Positions 1 to 5,979 of a stretch of 9,048 bases of DNA are shown here, piece after piece; the stretch's first letter is position 1, and every line of letters begins with the position of its first letter. The notes beneath the pieces are model-generated. The model did no database searches and was not told the DNA's origin. It saw only the letters and a list, made by a program, of their open reading frames with translations. The position numbers and the translations under genes are program-made. Source of the DNA: Hyphomicrobiales bacterium (GTDB taxonomy: Bacteria; Pseudomonadota; Alphaproteobacteria; Micropepsales; Micropepsaceae); NCBI GenBank assembly GCA_017849395.1, contig JAFIHO010000215.1, positions 1-9,048 of the forward strand, read 5' to 3'.

Positions 1-876
1 GTAGCGGATGGCTCCCAGCACGCTGCGCTCCTGCAGCGTGGCATCGAGGCCCAGCAGGTGCAGGGCCTGGTCGCTGTGGCAGGCCAGCACCACGGCATCG
101 AAGTGCTCCGTGCCATGCGCCATCTGCAGCAACACGCCATGTTCCACGCGGCGCAGGCCCAGCACGGGCGCGTTCAGACGGGCCTCGTGGCGGCCATCGT
201 GCTGCAGCGCGGCCAGCATGCGCCGCACATACTGGCGCGAGCCGCCCCGCACGGTGTACCACTGGGGCCGGTCGGAGACCTGGATCAGGCCATGGTTGTG
301 GCAGAAGCGGATCAGCGTGGCCACGGGAAAGCGCAGCATCTGGTCAATAGGGCAGGACCAGATGCAGCCCATCATGGGCAGCAGATAGTCCTGGCGGAAG
401 GCGGCACCGAAGCCGTGTTCATCCAGAAAGACTTCGATGGAGCTGCGCAGCCGCGCTTCATCGCCTTCCTGCGCAATGCGTGTGGCCAGCCGGTTGAAGC
501 GCAGGATCTCCGCCAGCATCTTCAGAAAACGGGGACGCAGCAGGTTGCGGCGCTGGCCGAATACCGTACCCACATCCTTTGCGCCCCATTCCAGCCAGCC
601 GTCGCGGATGGATGCGGCAAAGGTCATGTCGCTGTCATGGGTCGGCACGCCCAGCAGCGAGAACAGTCCGCTCAGGTTGGGATAATTCTTGCGGTTGAAC
701 ACAATGAACCCGGTATCGACCGGAACGGGGACACCATCATAATCCACCGTCACGGTGCGGCTGTGGCCGCCAATGCGGCGATCCTTCTCATAGACCGTGA
801 TCTCATGGTCCGGGTTGAGCAGATACGCCGCCCCCAGTCCGGAAATGCCCGTGCCGACAATCGCTATTTTTGCCAT
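1..876 (-). CDS. FAD-dependent amine-oxidase-like oxidoreductase (COG2907-type), C-terminus cut by window edge
   Basis: A continuous minus-strand frame gives 292 residues from an ATG at 876 down to base 1 and continues outside the window. The N-terminus has the dinucleotide-binding GxGxxG motif (IVGTGISGLGAAYLL, residues 6-20), then an acidic residue closing the second strand (VYEKD) and the RRIGGH segment typical of flavin amine oxidases. A later 'DTGFIVFN' stretch matches the COG2907 family of predicted NAD/FAD-binding proteins, whose substrate is not firmly established. In other proteobacteria this family sits with DUF1365, cyclopropane-fatty-acid synthase and DUF2177, and a DUF2177 gene diverges from it here. 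The start is supported by a GAAGG-type ribosome site about 8 bases upstream. Family call is firm; physiological substrate is unknown. No internal stop or frameshift was seen. Confidence 0.88.
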   Translation of the reverse strand, partial: MAKIAIVGTGISGLGAAYLLNPDHEITVYEKDRRIGGHSRTVTVDYDGVPVPVDTGFIVFNRKNYPNLSGLFSLLGVPTHDSDMTFAASIRDGWLEWGAKDVGTVFGQRRNLLRPRFLKMLAEILRFNRLATRIAQEGDEARLRSSIEVFLDEHGFGAAFRQDYLLPMMGCIWSCPIDQMLRFPVATLIRFCHNHGLIQVSDRPQWYTVRGGSRQYVRRMLAALQHDGRHEARLNAPVLGLRRVEHGVLLQMAHGTEHFDAVVLACHSDQALHLLGLDATLQERSVLGAIRY

Positions 877-897
877 GGAACCCACCTTCTATTACCC

Positions 898-924
898 ATA
901 CGGCAAGGGCGGGCCGGTGGATCA
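898..924 (-). promoter_or_regulatory. possible ECF-type promoter (TGATCC-N16-CGTAT) for the oxidoreductase gene
   Basis: On the minus strand TGATCC (924-919) is followed after 16 bases by CGTAT (902-898). The -35 half matches the TGATC element of RpoE/ChrR-type (ECF11) sigma factors, which in other bacteria control this gene neighbourhood. The -10 half is a looser match. The implied leader before the ATG at 876 would be very short but would still hold the ribosome site. Tentative. Confidence 0.3.
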
Positions 925-960
925 CGAAATCCGAATCACGGGTTGCCGCGTACAAGCGGC

Positions 961-1362
961 ATGATCGCATATCTGATTGCCTATGGCGTGGCTGCTCTCA
1001 CTATGGGAGCGCTGGACTATCTATGGCTCACCAACACGGTCGAGCCGCTATACCACCGCCATCTGGGTGCGGTAATGGCCCAAACCCCGGACATGCGGGC
1101 GGCTGTCGCCTTCTACCTAATCTATATCCTGGGCATCCTGGTCTTCGCGGTACGCCCGGCCCTCGCGACCGGCGACTGGAGGACGGCGCTGGTGTATGGC
1201 GCGCTGTTCGGCTTCTTCGCCTATGCGACTTACGACCTCACCAATCTGGCCACGCTCAAAAGCTGGAGCCTTCAGGTCTCACTGATCGATATGGCGTGGG
1301 GAACGGTCCTGACGGCCGCGACGGGCGGGCTGGCCGCCCTGGCCGCGCTGCGCTTTCGCTGA
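961..1362 (+). CDS. DUF2177 family membrane protein
   Basis: The 133-residue product is hydrophobic with about four predicted membrane helices (roughly residues 2-20, 43-63, 76-93 and 104-129). It carries family hallmarks: an N-terminal 'LDYLWL' after the first helix, a central 'YATYDLTNLATL' and a final 'DMAWGT' helix. DUF2177 proteins are inner-membrane proteins of unknown function, often found with flavin oxidoreductases and fatty-acid-modifying enzymes. That fits the divergent oxidoreductase gene only 84 bases away. The frame stays open far upstream, so the start is not fixed by a stop codon. ATG 961 was chosen because the family begins this close to the first helix; its ribosome site is weak. 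The stop codon abuts that of the convergent gene with no gap. Confidence 0.85.
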   Translation: MIAYLIAYGVAALTMGALDYLWLTNTVEPLYHRHLGAVMAQTPDMRAAVAFYLIYILGILVFAVRPALATGDWRTALVYGALFGFFAYATYDLTNLATLKSWSLQVSLIDMAWGTVLTAATGGLAALAALRFR

Positions 1363-1746
1363 TCAGCCCCGGTTTGGGAGTGCCCGCATCTGGGCGGCCG
1401 AGGACCGAGCCAGGATTTCGTTGTTGGCCGCATCATAAGTCAACTGCGCGGGGTCGAGCGAAACGATATGATCCTTTTTTCCGATCAGCGCGACATCGAC
1501 CCGGGTGGGCGTGCCGGCATCGGATATCTCCACCCGCTGCACCGCCCCGACGATCACGCCGCTGGCATCCTTCACATTGGCAGTGGCGATTTTGGCGGGC
1601 GGATTGGTGAGGGAGGCGAGAGGCGCGGGAGTCACGGTAGTCACGATATCGGAAGGCTCGGCCTGCACAGATGCGGTCTGAGCCTGCGCGCCCTTCGCGG
1701 CCATCAGGGCTGCAACGCCGGCCAGGCAAATTCCGAAAGCCCGCAT
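1363..1746 (-). CDS. small exported protein with PRC-barrel-like fold, function unknown
   Basis: The product is 127 residues. Residues 1-22 form a Sec signal peptide (short basic start, hydrophobic core, likely cleavage after AQA), so it should be periplasmic. The mature part has a repeated beta pattern: 'KDASGVIVGAVQRVEI', then 'TPTRVDVALIGKKD', then 'DPAQLTYDAANNEILA'. This resembles the small PRC-barrel-like exported proteins common in alphaproteobacteria, but that is a pattern judgement. ATG 1746 was chosen over ATG 1758 because GGAGA lies 5 bases before it and the signal peptide then starts normally. A perfect EcfG-type promoter lies 41 bases upstream, which marks the gene as a likely general-stress target. 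It diverges from the DUF3309 gene. Confidence 0.75.
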   Translation of the reverse strand: MRAFGICLAGVAALMAAKGAQAQTASVQAEPSDIVTTVTPAPLASLTNPPAKIATANVKDASGVIVGAVQRVEISDAGTPTRVDVALIGKKDHIVSLDPAQLTYDAANNEILARSSAAQMRALPNRG

Positions 1747-1786
1747 GTCCGTCTCCATCCAAATCGCGCTCGCGCGATTTGTAGAG

Positions 1787-1812
1787 AACGGCTTCTTCGC
1801 ACGGTGCGTTCC
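1787..1812 (-). promoter_or_regulatory. EcfG-type promoter of the exported PRC-barrel-like gene
   Basis: The minus strand reads GGAAC (1812-1808), 17 bases, CGTT (1790-1787). This is an exact match to the alphaproteobacterial general-stress sigma factor consensus GGAAC-N16/17-CGTT. The -10 element is 41 bases from the ATG at 1746, a normal leader length. The sigma factor itself is encoded in this window (ecfG, 8041). Confidence 0.8.
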
Positions 1813-1838
1813 AGCACACGCAAAGTTTGCGGACTGCG

Positions 1839-1865
1839 GGAACCGCCACCCCTTGCGAGTGTTCC
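1839..1865 (+). promoter_or_regulatory. EcfG-type promoter of the DUF3309 small-gene run; palindromic
   Basis: The plus strand reads GGAAC (1839-1843), 17 bases, GTTCC (1861-1865), i.e. GGAAC-N16-TGTT. It lies about 30 bases upstream of the ATG at 1894. Because the ends are GGAAC and GTTCC, the site reads almost the same on the other strand (GGAAC-N16-GGTT). The base before GTT is T rather than the consensus C, so it may be weaker than the neighbouring minus-strand promoter. Confidence 0.65.
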
Positions 1866-1893
1866 GACTCAAGAACAGCAAGGAATTTTGGAC

Positions 1894-2046
1894 ATGGGAA
1901 CCATTCTGATCATTGTGTTGCTCCTGCTCCTGCTCGGTGCTTTGCCGTCCTGGCCATACAGCCGGAGCTGGGGTTACTACCCTTCGGGCACGCTGGGGCT
2001 GGTGCTGGTGGTAGTGCTGGTTCTGGCCCTCGCCGGCAATATCTGA
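1894..2046 (+). CDS. DUF3309 family small membrane protein
   Basis: This 50-residue protein begins 'MGTILIIVLLLLLLGALPSW', has a central 'SRSWGYYPSG' and ends in a second hydrophobic stretch with 'GNI'. This is the full length and layout of DUF3309: two short helices around a tryptophan/tyrosine-rich turn. Family members are tiny inner-membrane proteins of unknown function. AAGGA lies 9 bases before the ATG. It is the first of three small genes on this strand, 20 bases ahead of the next, and sits behind an EcfG-type promoter, which suggests stress-induced expression. Confidence 0.87.
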   Translation: MGTILIIVLLLLLLGALPSWPYSRSWGYYPSGTLGLVLVVVLVLALAGNI

Positions 2047-2066
2047 CACCGGGCGGGAGATGCGCC

Positions 2067-2303
2067 GTGACCAAGAAGAAGCTGCTTGAGGATATCAGGC
2101 GCAATCCATCGCGTTTCTACCGCACGCCGGGCGACGTGCTGCGCGACAGGCGGTTCGGCGACGAAGACAAGCTCGATATTCTGCGCGCCTGGCAGAGCGA
2201 GAGCGGCCTGCCCGAAATTACCGGGCTGATTGCCGAACTGGAAAGCCGCTTCGCCCCGACGGAGATCCAGCGAAACAGGGAGACGAACCATGTATGTCGA
2301 TGA
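2067..2303 (+). CDS. small soluble protein of unknown function (RNPSRFYR...VLRDRRF motif)
   Basis: A GTG at 2067 with GGGAGA 6 bases upstream opens a 78-residue frame. The product is highly charged and predicted to be mostly helical: a lysine-rich start, then 'NPSRFYRTPGDVLRDRRF' (residues 13-30), then 'KLDILRAW'. It has no signal peptide or membrane segment. The pattern looks like small conserved proteins of alphaproteobacteria with no assigned role; I do not recognise a named domain. Its last 14 bases overlap the start of the next gene, pointing to translational coupling. The GTG start fits the ribosome site and the 20-base gap from the DUF3309 gene. The last few residues ('NHVCR') come from the overlap and are probably not conserved. 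Confidence 0.7.
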   Translation: MTKKKLLEDIRRNPSRFYRTPGDVLRDRRFGDEDKLDILRAWQSESGLPEITGLIAELESRFAPTEIQRNRETNHVCR

Positions 2304-2433
2304 CCACAAGACCATCCTCAGCGCCCAGGAAGCCCGCCAGGGCAAGGAAATGGGTGTCGTGCGCTATGTGCTGTCGATCAGCCTTGCCCTCGCGGTCGCT
2401 GCGGGCATTCTGCTTTATGCAATCTATTTCTGA
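2290..2433 (+). CDS. 47-residue single-helix membrane protein, function unknown
   Basis: ATG 2290 is preceded by GGGAGA at a good distance. The protein has a polar N-terminus with 'SAQEARQGKE' (residues 11-20), a short basic segment, then one membrane helix at about residues 24-45. It is probably anchored in the inner membrane with the N-terminus in the cytoplasm. Similar 'ARQG' plus one-helix small proteins occur across alphaproteobacteria without a known role. It is the last gene of the three-gene run, overlaps the preceding gene by 14 bases, and ends 3 bases from the convergent response-regulator gene. It was judged real because of its own ribosome site and the clean polar/hydrophobic division. 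Confidence 0.7.
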   Translation: MYVDDHKTILSAQEARQGKEMGVVRYVLSISLALAVAAGILLYAIYF

Positions 2434-2436
2434 GGC

Positions 2437-2871
2437 TTAATCGCGCGGCGTCGAACCCGTCAGGTTCATCAGCGCGCAGCGCAGTTCCACCGGGCCGAAA
2501 GGTTTCTGTAGAACCAGATGGTCACGGAATTCCTCTGGAATGCCCCGGGTGCCATAGGCAGTGGCAAAGAGATAGGGAATTTCCAGCCGGTCCAGTTCCG
2601 CGCAGAAGGGGAACACCGTTTCCCCATCCAGATGCACGTCCAGGATGGCGAAGTCGAAGCTTTCGCTTTTAACGATCTGCATGGCGTCTGCCAGACGGGA
2701 GACCACGGCGGCGACCTCGTAATTCAGTTCGCACACCATGTCCTCGATCAACATGGCGACCGTCATCTCATCCTCGACCACCAGGACCCTCGGAGCGGCC
2801 AGCCGCTCGGACGGCATGTTATGGCCGGTGATATAATCTTGCCGTGGACGTGAACCCGCTTCGCTGCTCAT
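2437..2871 (-). CDS. single-domain response regulator, FAT GUY (SdrG-like) type
   Basis: The 144-residue product is one receiver domain with no output domain. The phosphorylation site is intact: acidic pair E33-D34, phospho-acceptor D78 in 'FAILDVHLDG', T104 and K123 in 'LQKPFG'. The stretch 'PYLFATAYG' (residues 99-107) resembles the 'FAT GUY' motif of a receiver-only family. In Sphingomonas that family (SdrG) acts with HWE/HisKA2 kinases in the general stress response. Here alanine replaces the usual glycine after FAT. Co-location with phyR-nepR-ecfG about 4 kb away supports, but does not prove, such a role. ATG 2871 was chosen because of the preceding AGGGA; GTG 2886 and ATG 2817 are alternatives. 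No EcfG-type promoter was found upstream. Confidence 0.82.
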   Translation of the reverse strand: MSSEAGSRPRQDYITGHNMPSERLAAPRVLVVEDEMTVAMLIEDMVCELNYEVAAVVSRLADAMQIVKSESFDFAILDVHLDGETVFPFCAELDRLEIPYLFATAYGTRGIPEEFRDHLVLQKPFGPVELRCALMNLTGSTPRD

Positions 2872-3012
2872 TGTCCCTAAACGCACAAAGGCCCAAAAGG
2901 CTCAATCCGGGACCGCATTGGCGTTAAGCCTTTGATTCCCTTGTTCAGGCACTATGCGCCCTTGACGCCGCCCCGGCCCGCCGCCACCAAGGGGCTCCCA
3001 GGGATTCCCCAA

Positions 3013-4113
3013 ATGACTTCCAGTCCTCAACTGTCGATTGTCGTCCCCACCTACAAGGAGCGGGGCAATGTCGCCGAACTGGTGCGGCGGCTGGACCTCG
3101 CCCTCAGGGATGTCCGCTGGGAAGCGATTTTCGTGGACGACAATTCGCCGGACGGCACCTGGGAGGCGGTAAAGGAGATTTCCGCCGCCGATCCCAGGGT
3201 GCGCTGCCTGCGCCGGGTGGGGCGTCGGGGTCTGGCGGGGGCCTGCATCGAGGGCATGCTGTCTTCGGCCGCCCCTTTTGTGGCGGTGATCGACGCCGAC
3301 TTGCAGCATGACGAGAAGGTGCTGCCCCAGATGCTGGCCAAACTGGCCTCCGGCCAGGCCGATCTGGTGGCCGCCACCCGCTATGTCGAAGGCGGCAGCG
3401 CCGCCAGCTTCTCCGAAAAGCGTGGCGCCATCTCGGCGCTGGCCACCAAACTGACCCACAAGCTGACCGGCGTGCGGCTGTCGGACCCCATGAGCGGCTT
3501 CTTCATGATGCGCCGGGACCGGCTGGAGGAGATCGCGCCGCGCCTGTCGCCGGTCGGCTTCAAGATCCTGCTCGACATCGCCATGACCGGCGGCGAGCGG
3601 CTGCGCATCGCCGAACAGCCCTATACCTTCGGCGAGCGTTTCGACGGCGAGTCCAAATTCAATGCCCAGATCGGCGTGGAATTTCTGGGCCTGCTGCTGG
3701 CGAAGATGACCGGCGACCTGGTCGATCCCCGCTTCATCTTCTTCGCCATTGTCGGCACCATCGGTCTTGCGGTGCATCTGATTGCCCTGGCCCTGGCCCT
3801 CACCCTGCTGCACGATTTCAACGAGCCGTTCCGGCTGGCACAGGTGATCGCGACCCTCATCGCCATGACCAGCAATTTCATTCTCAACAATGAACTCACC
3901 TATCGCGACCGGCGGCTGAAAGGCTTCGCCCTGATCCGCGGCTTTGTGCTGTTCTGCCTGTTCGCCTCGGTGGGCGTGCTGGCCAATGTCGATCTGGCGT
4001 CCTGGCTCTATGTCGAACGGCCGGTCTGGTGGGTGGCAGGCGCGATCGGCGCGGTGATGAGTGCATTGTGGAATTACGCGATGTCCACCCTGTTCGTCTG
4101 GCGCGCGCGTTGA
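3013..4113 (+). CDS. polyprenyl-phosphate glycosyltransferase (GT2, DPM1-like) fused to a GtrA membrane domain
   Basis: The 366-residue protein has two parts. Residues 6 to about 230 are a GT2 glycosyltransferase of the dolichol-phosphate mannose synthase/ArnC type: 'SIVVPTYKE' start, 'VDDNSPDGT' (41-49), metal-binding DAD at 94-96, 'DPMSGFF' at 158-164 and 'FGERFDGESK' near 207. Residues about 240-366 form a four-helix GtrA domain with 'SNFILNNELTYRDR' and the terminal 'NYAMSTLFVW'. The first part should move a hexose from a nucleotide sugar to undecaprenyl phosphate on the cytoplasmic face. GtrA domains are thought to help flip such lipids. ATG 3013 was chosen (AGGGA 8 bases before) rather than in-frame upstream codons, since the family begins at this point. 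The GT39 gene follows after 22 bases. The sugar is unknown. Confidence 0.9.
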   Translation: MTSSPQLSIVVPTYKERGNVAELVRRLDLALRDVRWEAIFVDDNSPDGTWEAVKEISAADPRVRCLRRVGRRGLAGACIEGMLSSAAPFVAVIDADLQHDEKVLPQMLAKLASGQADLVAATRYVEGGSAASFSEKRGAISALATKLTHKLTGVRLSDPMSGFFMMRRDRLEEIAPRLSPVGFKILLDIAMTGGERLRIAEQPYTFGERFDGESKFNAQIGVEFLGLLLAKMTGDLVDPRFIFFAIVGTIGLAVHLIALALALTLLHDFNEPFRLAQVIATLIAMTSNFILNNELTYRDRRLKGFALIRGFVLFCLFASVGVLANVDLASWLYVERPVWWVAGAIGAVMSALWNYAMSTLFVWRAR

Positions 4114-4135
4114 TGCGCGTGTGGCGGGGATCTGC

Positions 4136-5584
4136 ATGGTGCGCGTGCTGACGACGCCGCGTCATGCGGCCATCGCGATCCTTGTGCTTGTTCTGCTGCG
4201 TCTGGTCATGGCGGCGCTGCTGCCGCTGTCGGGCGACGAGGCCTATTACTGGCTGTGGTCCAAGCATCTTGCCGCGGGCTATTACGATCATCCACCCGCG
4301 ATCGCCTTTCTGATCCGCGCCGGAACTGCGCTGTTCGGCGACACACCGCTGGGCGCGCGGCTGTTTCCGGTTCTTCTGTCGCTTCCCGCAAGCTGGTTCA
4401 TCTGGCAAACGGCGCTGACCCTGATGGACGCAAGGCGCGCCGCGCTGGCGGCGCTGCTGTTCAATCTCACCCTGATGACGGCGGTGGAAATGCTGGTGGC
4501 CACGCCCGATGCACCATCTATCACCGCCAGCGCCGCTTTCATCTGGTGTCTGGCAAAACTGCGCGCGACCGGTGACGGACGGTGGTGGCTCGCGGCGGGC
4601 GCGGCGGCGGGCCTTGGCCTCCTGTCCAAATTCGCCGCGCTGTTCCTGGGCGCGGGTACGCTGTTCTGGCTCGTCAGCGATCCGCGCGCGCGTCATTGGC
4701 TGAAATCGCCCTGGCCTTATGCCGGGGGCGCGATTGCGGCGCTGATCTTCGCGCCGAACCTGCTGTGGCAGGCGCAGCATGACTGGGCGACCTTTGCCTT
4801 CCAGTTCGGACGGGTCGGGCACGGCCATCTGACGCTGCGCTTCATCGGGGAGTTTCTGGGCGCGCAGATCGGGCTCGCCACACCGCTTATCTTCCTGCTC
4901 GCTGTTCTGGGGCTGGCGCGCGCCAGCCATCGCGACAGCGATTCCTATTTCCTCGCGGCGCTGATCTGGACCGGGCTGGCCTATTTCCTGTTCCATGGCT
5001 TGCGCGACCGGGTGCAGGGCAACTGGCCCTGTTTCCTGTATCCGGCTCTGGCGATCCTGGCCGCCGGTGCGTTCCGCACCGAAGACGGCAAGCTATTGCG
5101 TATCGTCTCCACCACTGCCGCTCCGCTCGCGGCCGCCATGCTGCTGCTGGTCTATGGCCAGGCGCTGTTCAGCTGGCTACCGCTGAAGAACGATCCCATG
5201 CCGCGCCTGCTGGCGCGCGGCTTCCAGCCTGTCGGCAATGTGGTGGCGCAGATGGTGAAGGCTGGCATCGCCGAGGGCGTGCTGACCACCGACTATGAGA
5301 CGACCGCATGGCTGCGCTTCTACCAGCCGCAATTGAAAGTCATTCAACTCAACGAAGCCTGGCGCTGGCCGGGTGCGCCTGCGCCCGGAACCTTGCTGAA
5401 CCGCAAGCTGCTGTATCTTGTCGAGACAAAGCGCGACCAGCGCGATCTGGTACGGCGTTATTTTTCACAGACGGCGGAGATGCCGACCGAACTGGGCAAC
5501 CATCCCAAAAGCGGGCGCGCGATCACCTATGCGCTGTTCCCGGTCGCCGGAGCGAAAAGTTCCCGCATAGGCAAAATGCCCTGA
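4136..5584 (+). CDS. GT39/ArnT-like integral membrane glycosyltransferase
   Basis: The 482-residue product has many membrane helices and the N-terminal periplasmic-loop signature of polyprenyl-phosphate-sugar-dependent transferases (PMT/ArnT family): 'SGDEAYYWLW' (D34-E35, the expected catalytic acid pair) and 'GYYDHPP' (48-54). Such enzymes take a sugar from undecaprenyl phosphate outside the membrane and attach it to a lipid or protein; the acceptor cannot be read from sequence. The C-terminus lacks long helices and probably forms a periplasmic domain. Pairing with the GT2-GtrA gene 22 bases upstream supplies the likely donor. ATG 4136 (GGGGA 5 bases before) was preferred to starts inside the upstream gene. 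The naming is family level; it need not be an aminoarabinose transferase. Confidence 0.88.
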   Translation: MVRVLTTPRHAAIAILVLVLLRLVMAALLPLSGDEAYYWLWSKHLAAGYYDHPPAIAFLIRAGTALFGDTPLGARLFPVLLSLPASWFIWQTALTLMDARRAALAALLFNLTLMTAVEMLVATPDAPSITASAAFIWCLAKLRATGDGRWWLAAGAAAGLGLLSKFAALFLGAGTLFWLVSDPRARHWLKSPWPYAGGAIAALIFAPNLLWQAQHDWATFAFQFGRVGHGHLTLRFIGEFLGAQIGLATPLIFLLAVLGLARASHRDSDSYFLAALIWTGLAYFLFHGLRDRVQGNWPCFLYPALAILAAGAFRTEDGKLLRIVSTTAAPLAAAMLLLVYGQALFSWLPLKNDPMPRLLARGFQPVGNVVAQMVKAGIAEGVLTTDYETTAWLRFYQPQLKVIQLNEAWRWPGAPAPGTLLNRKLLYLVETKRDQRDLVRRYFSQTAEMPTELGNHPKSGRAITYALFPVAGAKSSRIGKMP

Positions 5585-5607
5585 TTGCCGGGCCTTTTGA
5601 TTTTTTT
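5573..5607 (+). terminator. intrinsic terminator overlapping the stop codon of the GT39 gene
   Basis: AAAATGCCC (5573-5581) can pair with GGGCCTTTT (5590-5598) with one mismatch, over an 8-base loop that includes the TGA stop. Seven T residues follow at 5601-5607. This is a reasonable rho-independent terminator for the GT2-GT39 pair. Confidence 0.55.
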
Positions 5608-5611
5608 GGGA

Positions 5612-5679
5612 AGCGAGCGGACACCCGAGGCGGGCTGTCGAAGGGGCTGGGGGCGTTCCGGATCGGACGTCCGCTCGCT
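5612..5679. repeat. 11-bp perfect inverted repeat in the GT39/DUF1328 intergenic space
   Basis: AGCGAGCGGAC (5612-5622) is the exact reverse complement of GTCCGCTCGCT (5669-5679), with 46 GC-rich bases between the arms. RNA from either strand could fold here. It lies between two intrinsic terminators, 5573-5607 and 5708-5729. Its role is unknown: a transcript-end structure or a small RNA are both possible. Confidence 0.6.
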
Positions 5680-5707
5680 GGTAATAATGGGTGCCGTAAA
5701 AGATCGT

Positions 5708-5729
5708 TCCCCCGGCCGGGGATTTTTTT
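5708..5729 (+). terminator. intrinsic terminator, second in the GT39 downstream region
   Basis: TCCCC (5708-5712) pairs with GGGGA (5718-5722) across a 5-base loop, followed by seven T residues (5723-5729). It is oriented for the plus strand and protects the convergent DUF1328 gene, whose stop codon is at 5728-5730. The stem is short but fully GC apart from the closing pair. Confidence 0.55.
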
Positions 5730-5901
5730 AGATTGGCGGCCGCCCGCGCAGCGCGCCCGAAAATGCGCTGATGATCAACAGCACCACGAACACCACCAGC
5801 AAAAGTTTCGCGATGGTCGCGGCAAGACCGGCAAGGCCGAAAAAGCCCATGTAACCGGCGACAAGAGCGAGAATGAGGAAAGTTAGAGCCCAACCAAGCA
5901 T
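5728..5901 (-). CDS. DUF1328 family small membrane protein (YtjA-like)
   Basis: The product is 57 residues: 'MLGWALTFLILALVAGYMGF' start, a glycine-rich turn 'GLAGLAATIAK', a second helix and a short tail 'RGRPPI'. This is the complete DUF1328 layout, two membrane helices joined by a small loop. The family has no firmly assigned function; its E. coli member is YtjA. ATG 5901 was chosen because the family begins with MLxW/MLGWA; an open frame extends further upstream but does not look like protein. A perfect EcfG-type promoter ends 31 bases before the ATG, so this is one of the best-supported general-stress targets in the window. It has its own promoter rather than depending on the upstream yqjE-like gene. 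Confidence 0.9.
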   Translation of the reverse strand: MLGWALTFLILALVAGYMGFFGLAGLAATIAKLLLVVFVVLLIISAFSGALRGRPPI

Positions 5902-5931
5902 GGTGCGTTCCCTGTGCGGTTCCAGACAGAG

Positions 5932-5957
5932 AACGTGGGGAATGCAGTCCAAGTTCC
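5932..5957 (-). promoter_or_regulatory. EcfG-type promoter of the DUF1328 gene
   Basis: The minus strand reads GGAAC (5957-5953), 17 bases, CGTT (5935-5932), an exact match to the general-stress consensus. The -10 is 31 bases from the ATG at 5901. It lies in the 78-base space downstream of the YqjE-like gene. Confidence 0.82.
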
Positions 5958-5979
5958 CCAGATGACCGCAACCTGTGAT

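Noticed and set aside
877..881. GGAAC upstream of the DUF2177 gene as an EcfG -35 element
   Set aside because: No GTT element occurs at the required spacing.
58..1362. 434-codon plus-strand open frame spanning the oxidoreductase and DUF2177 genes
   Set aside because: Bases 58-876 are antisense to a clear FAD-binding protein. Only the part from 961 looks like a real protein (DUF2177).
1897..1914. GGAAC followed by GTT inside the DUF3309 coding start
   Set aside because: The spacing is too short (15 bases to GTT) and the site lies within the gene.
1468..2046. 192-codon plus-strand frame ending with the DUF3309 sequence
   Set aside because: Only the last 50 residues (from ATG 1894) match DUF3309 and have a ribosome site; the earlier part is antisense to the exported protein and covers its promoters.
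2872..3012. Search for promoters or structures between the divergent response-regulator and GT2 genes
   Set aside because: Only weak sigma70-like matches and no EcfG-type pair or strong hairpin; nothing there could be supported as a feature.
2902..4137. 411-codon minus-strand open frame antisense to the GT2-GtrA gene
   Set aside because: Its product is a His/Gln/Gly-rich sequence of the kind made by the antisense of high-GC genes, with no domain motif; the plus-strand frame has full GT2 and GtrA motifs.
3896..4996. 366-codon minus-strand open frame antisense to the GT39 gene
   Set aside because: Arg/Gln-rich composition without motifs, opposite a well-supported membrane glycosyltransferase.
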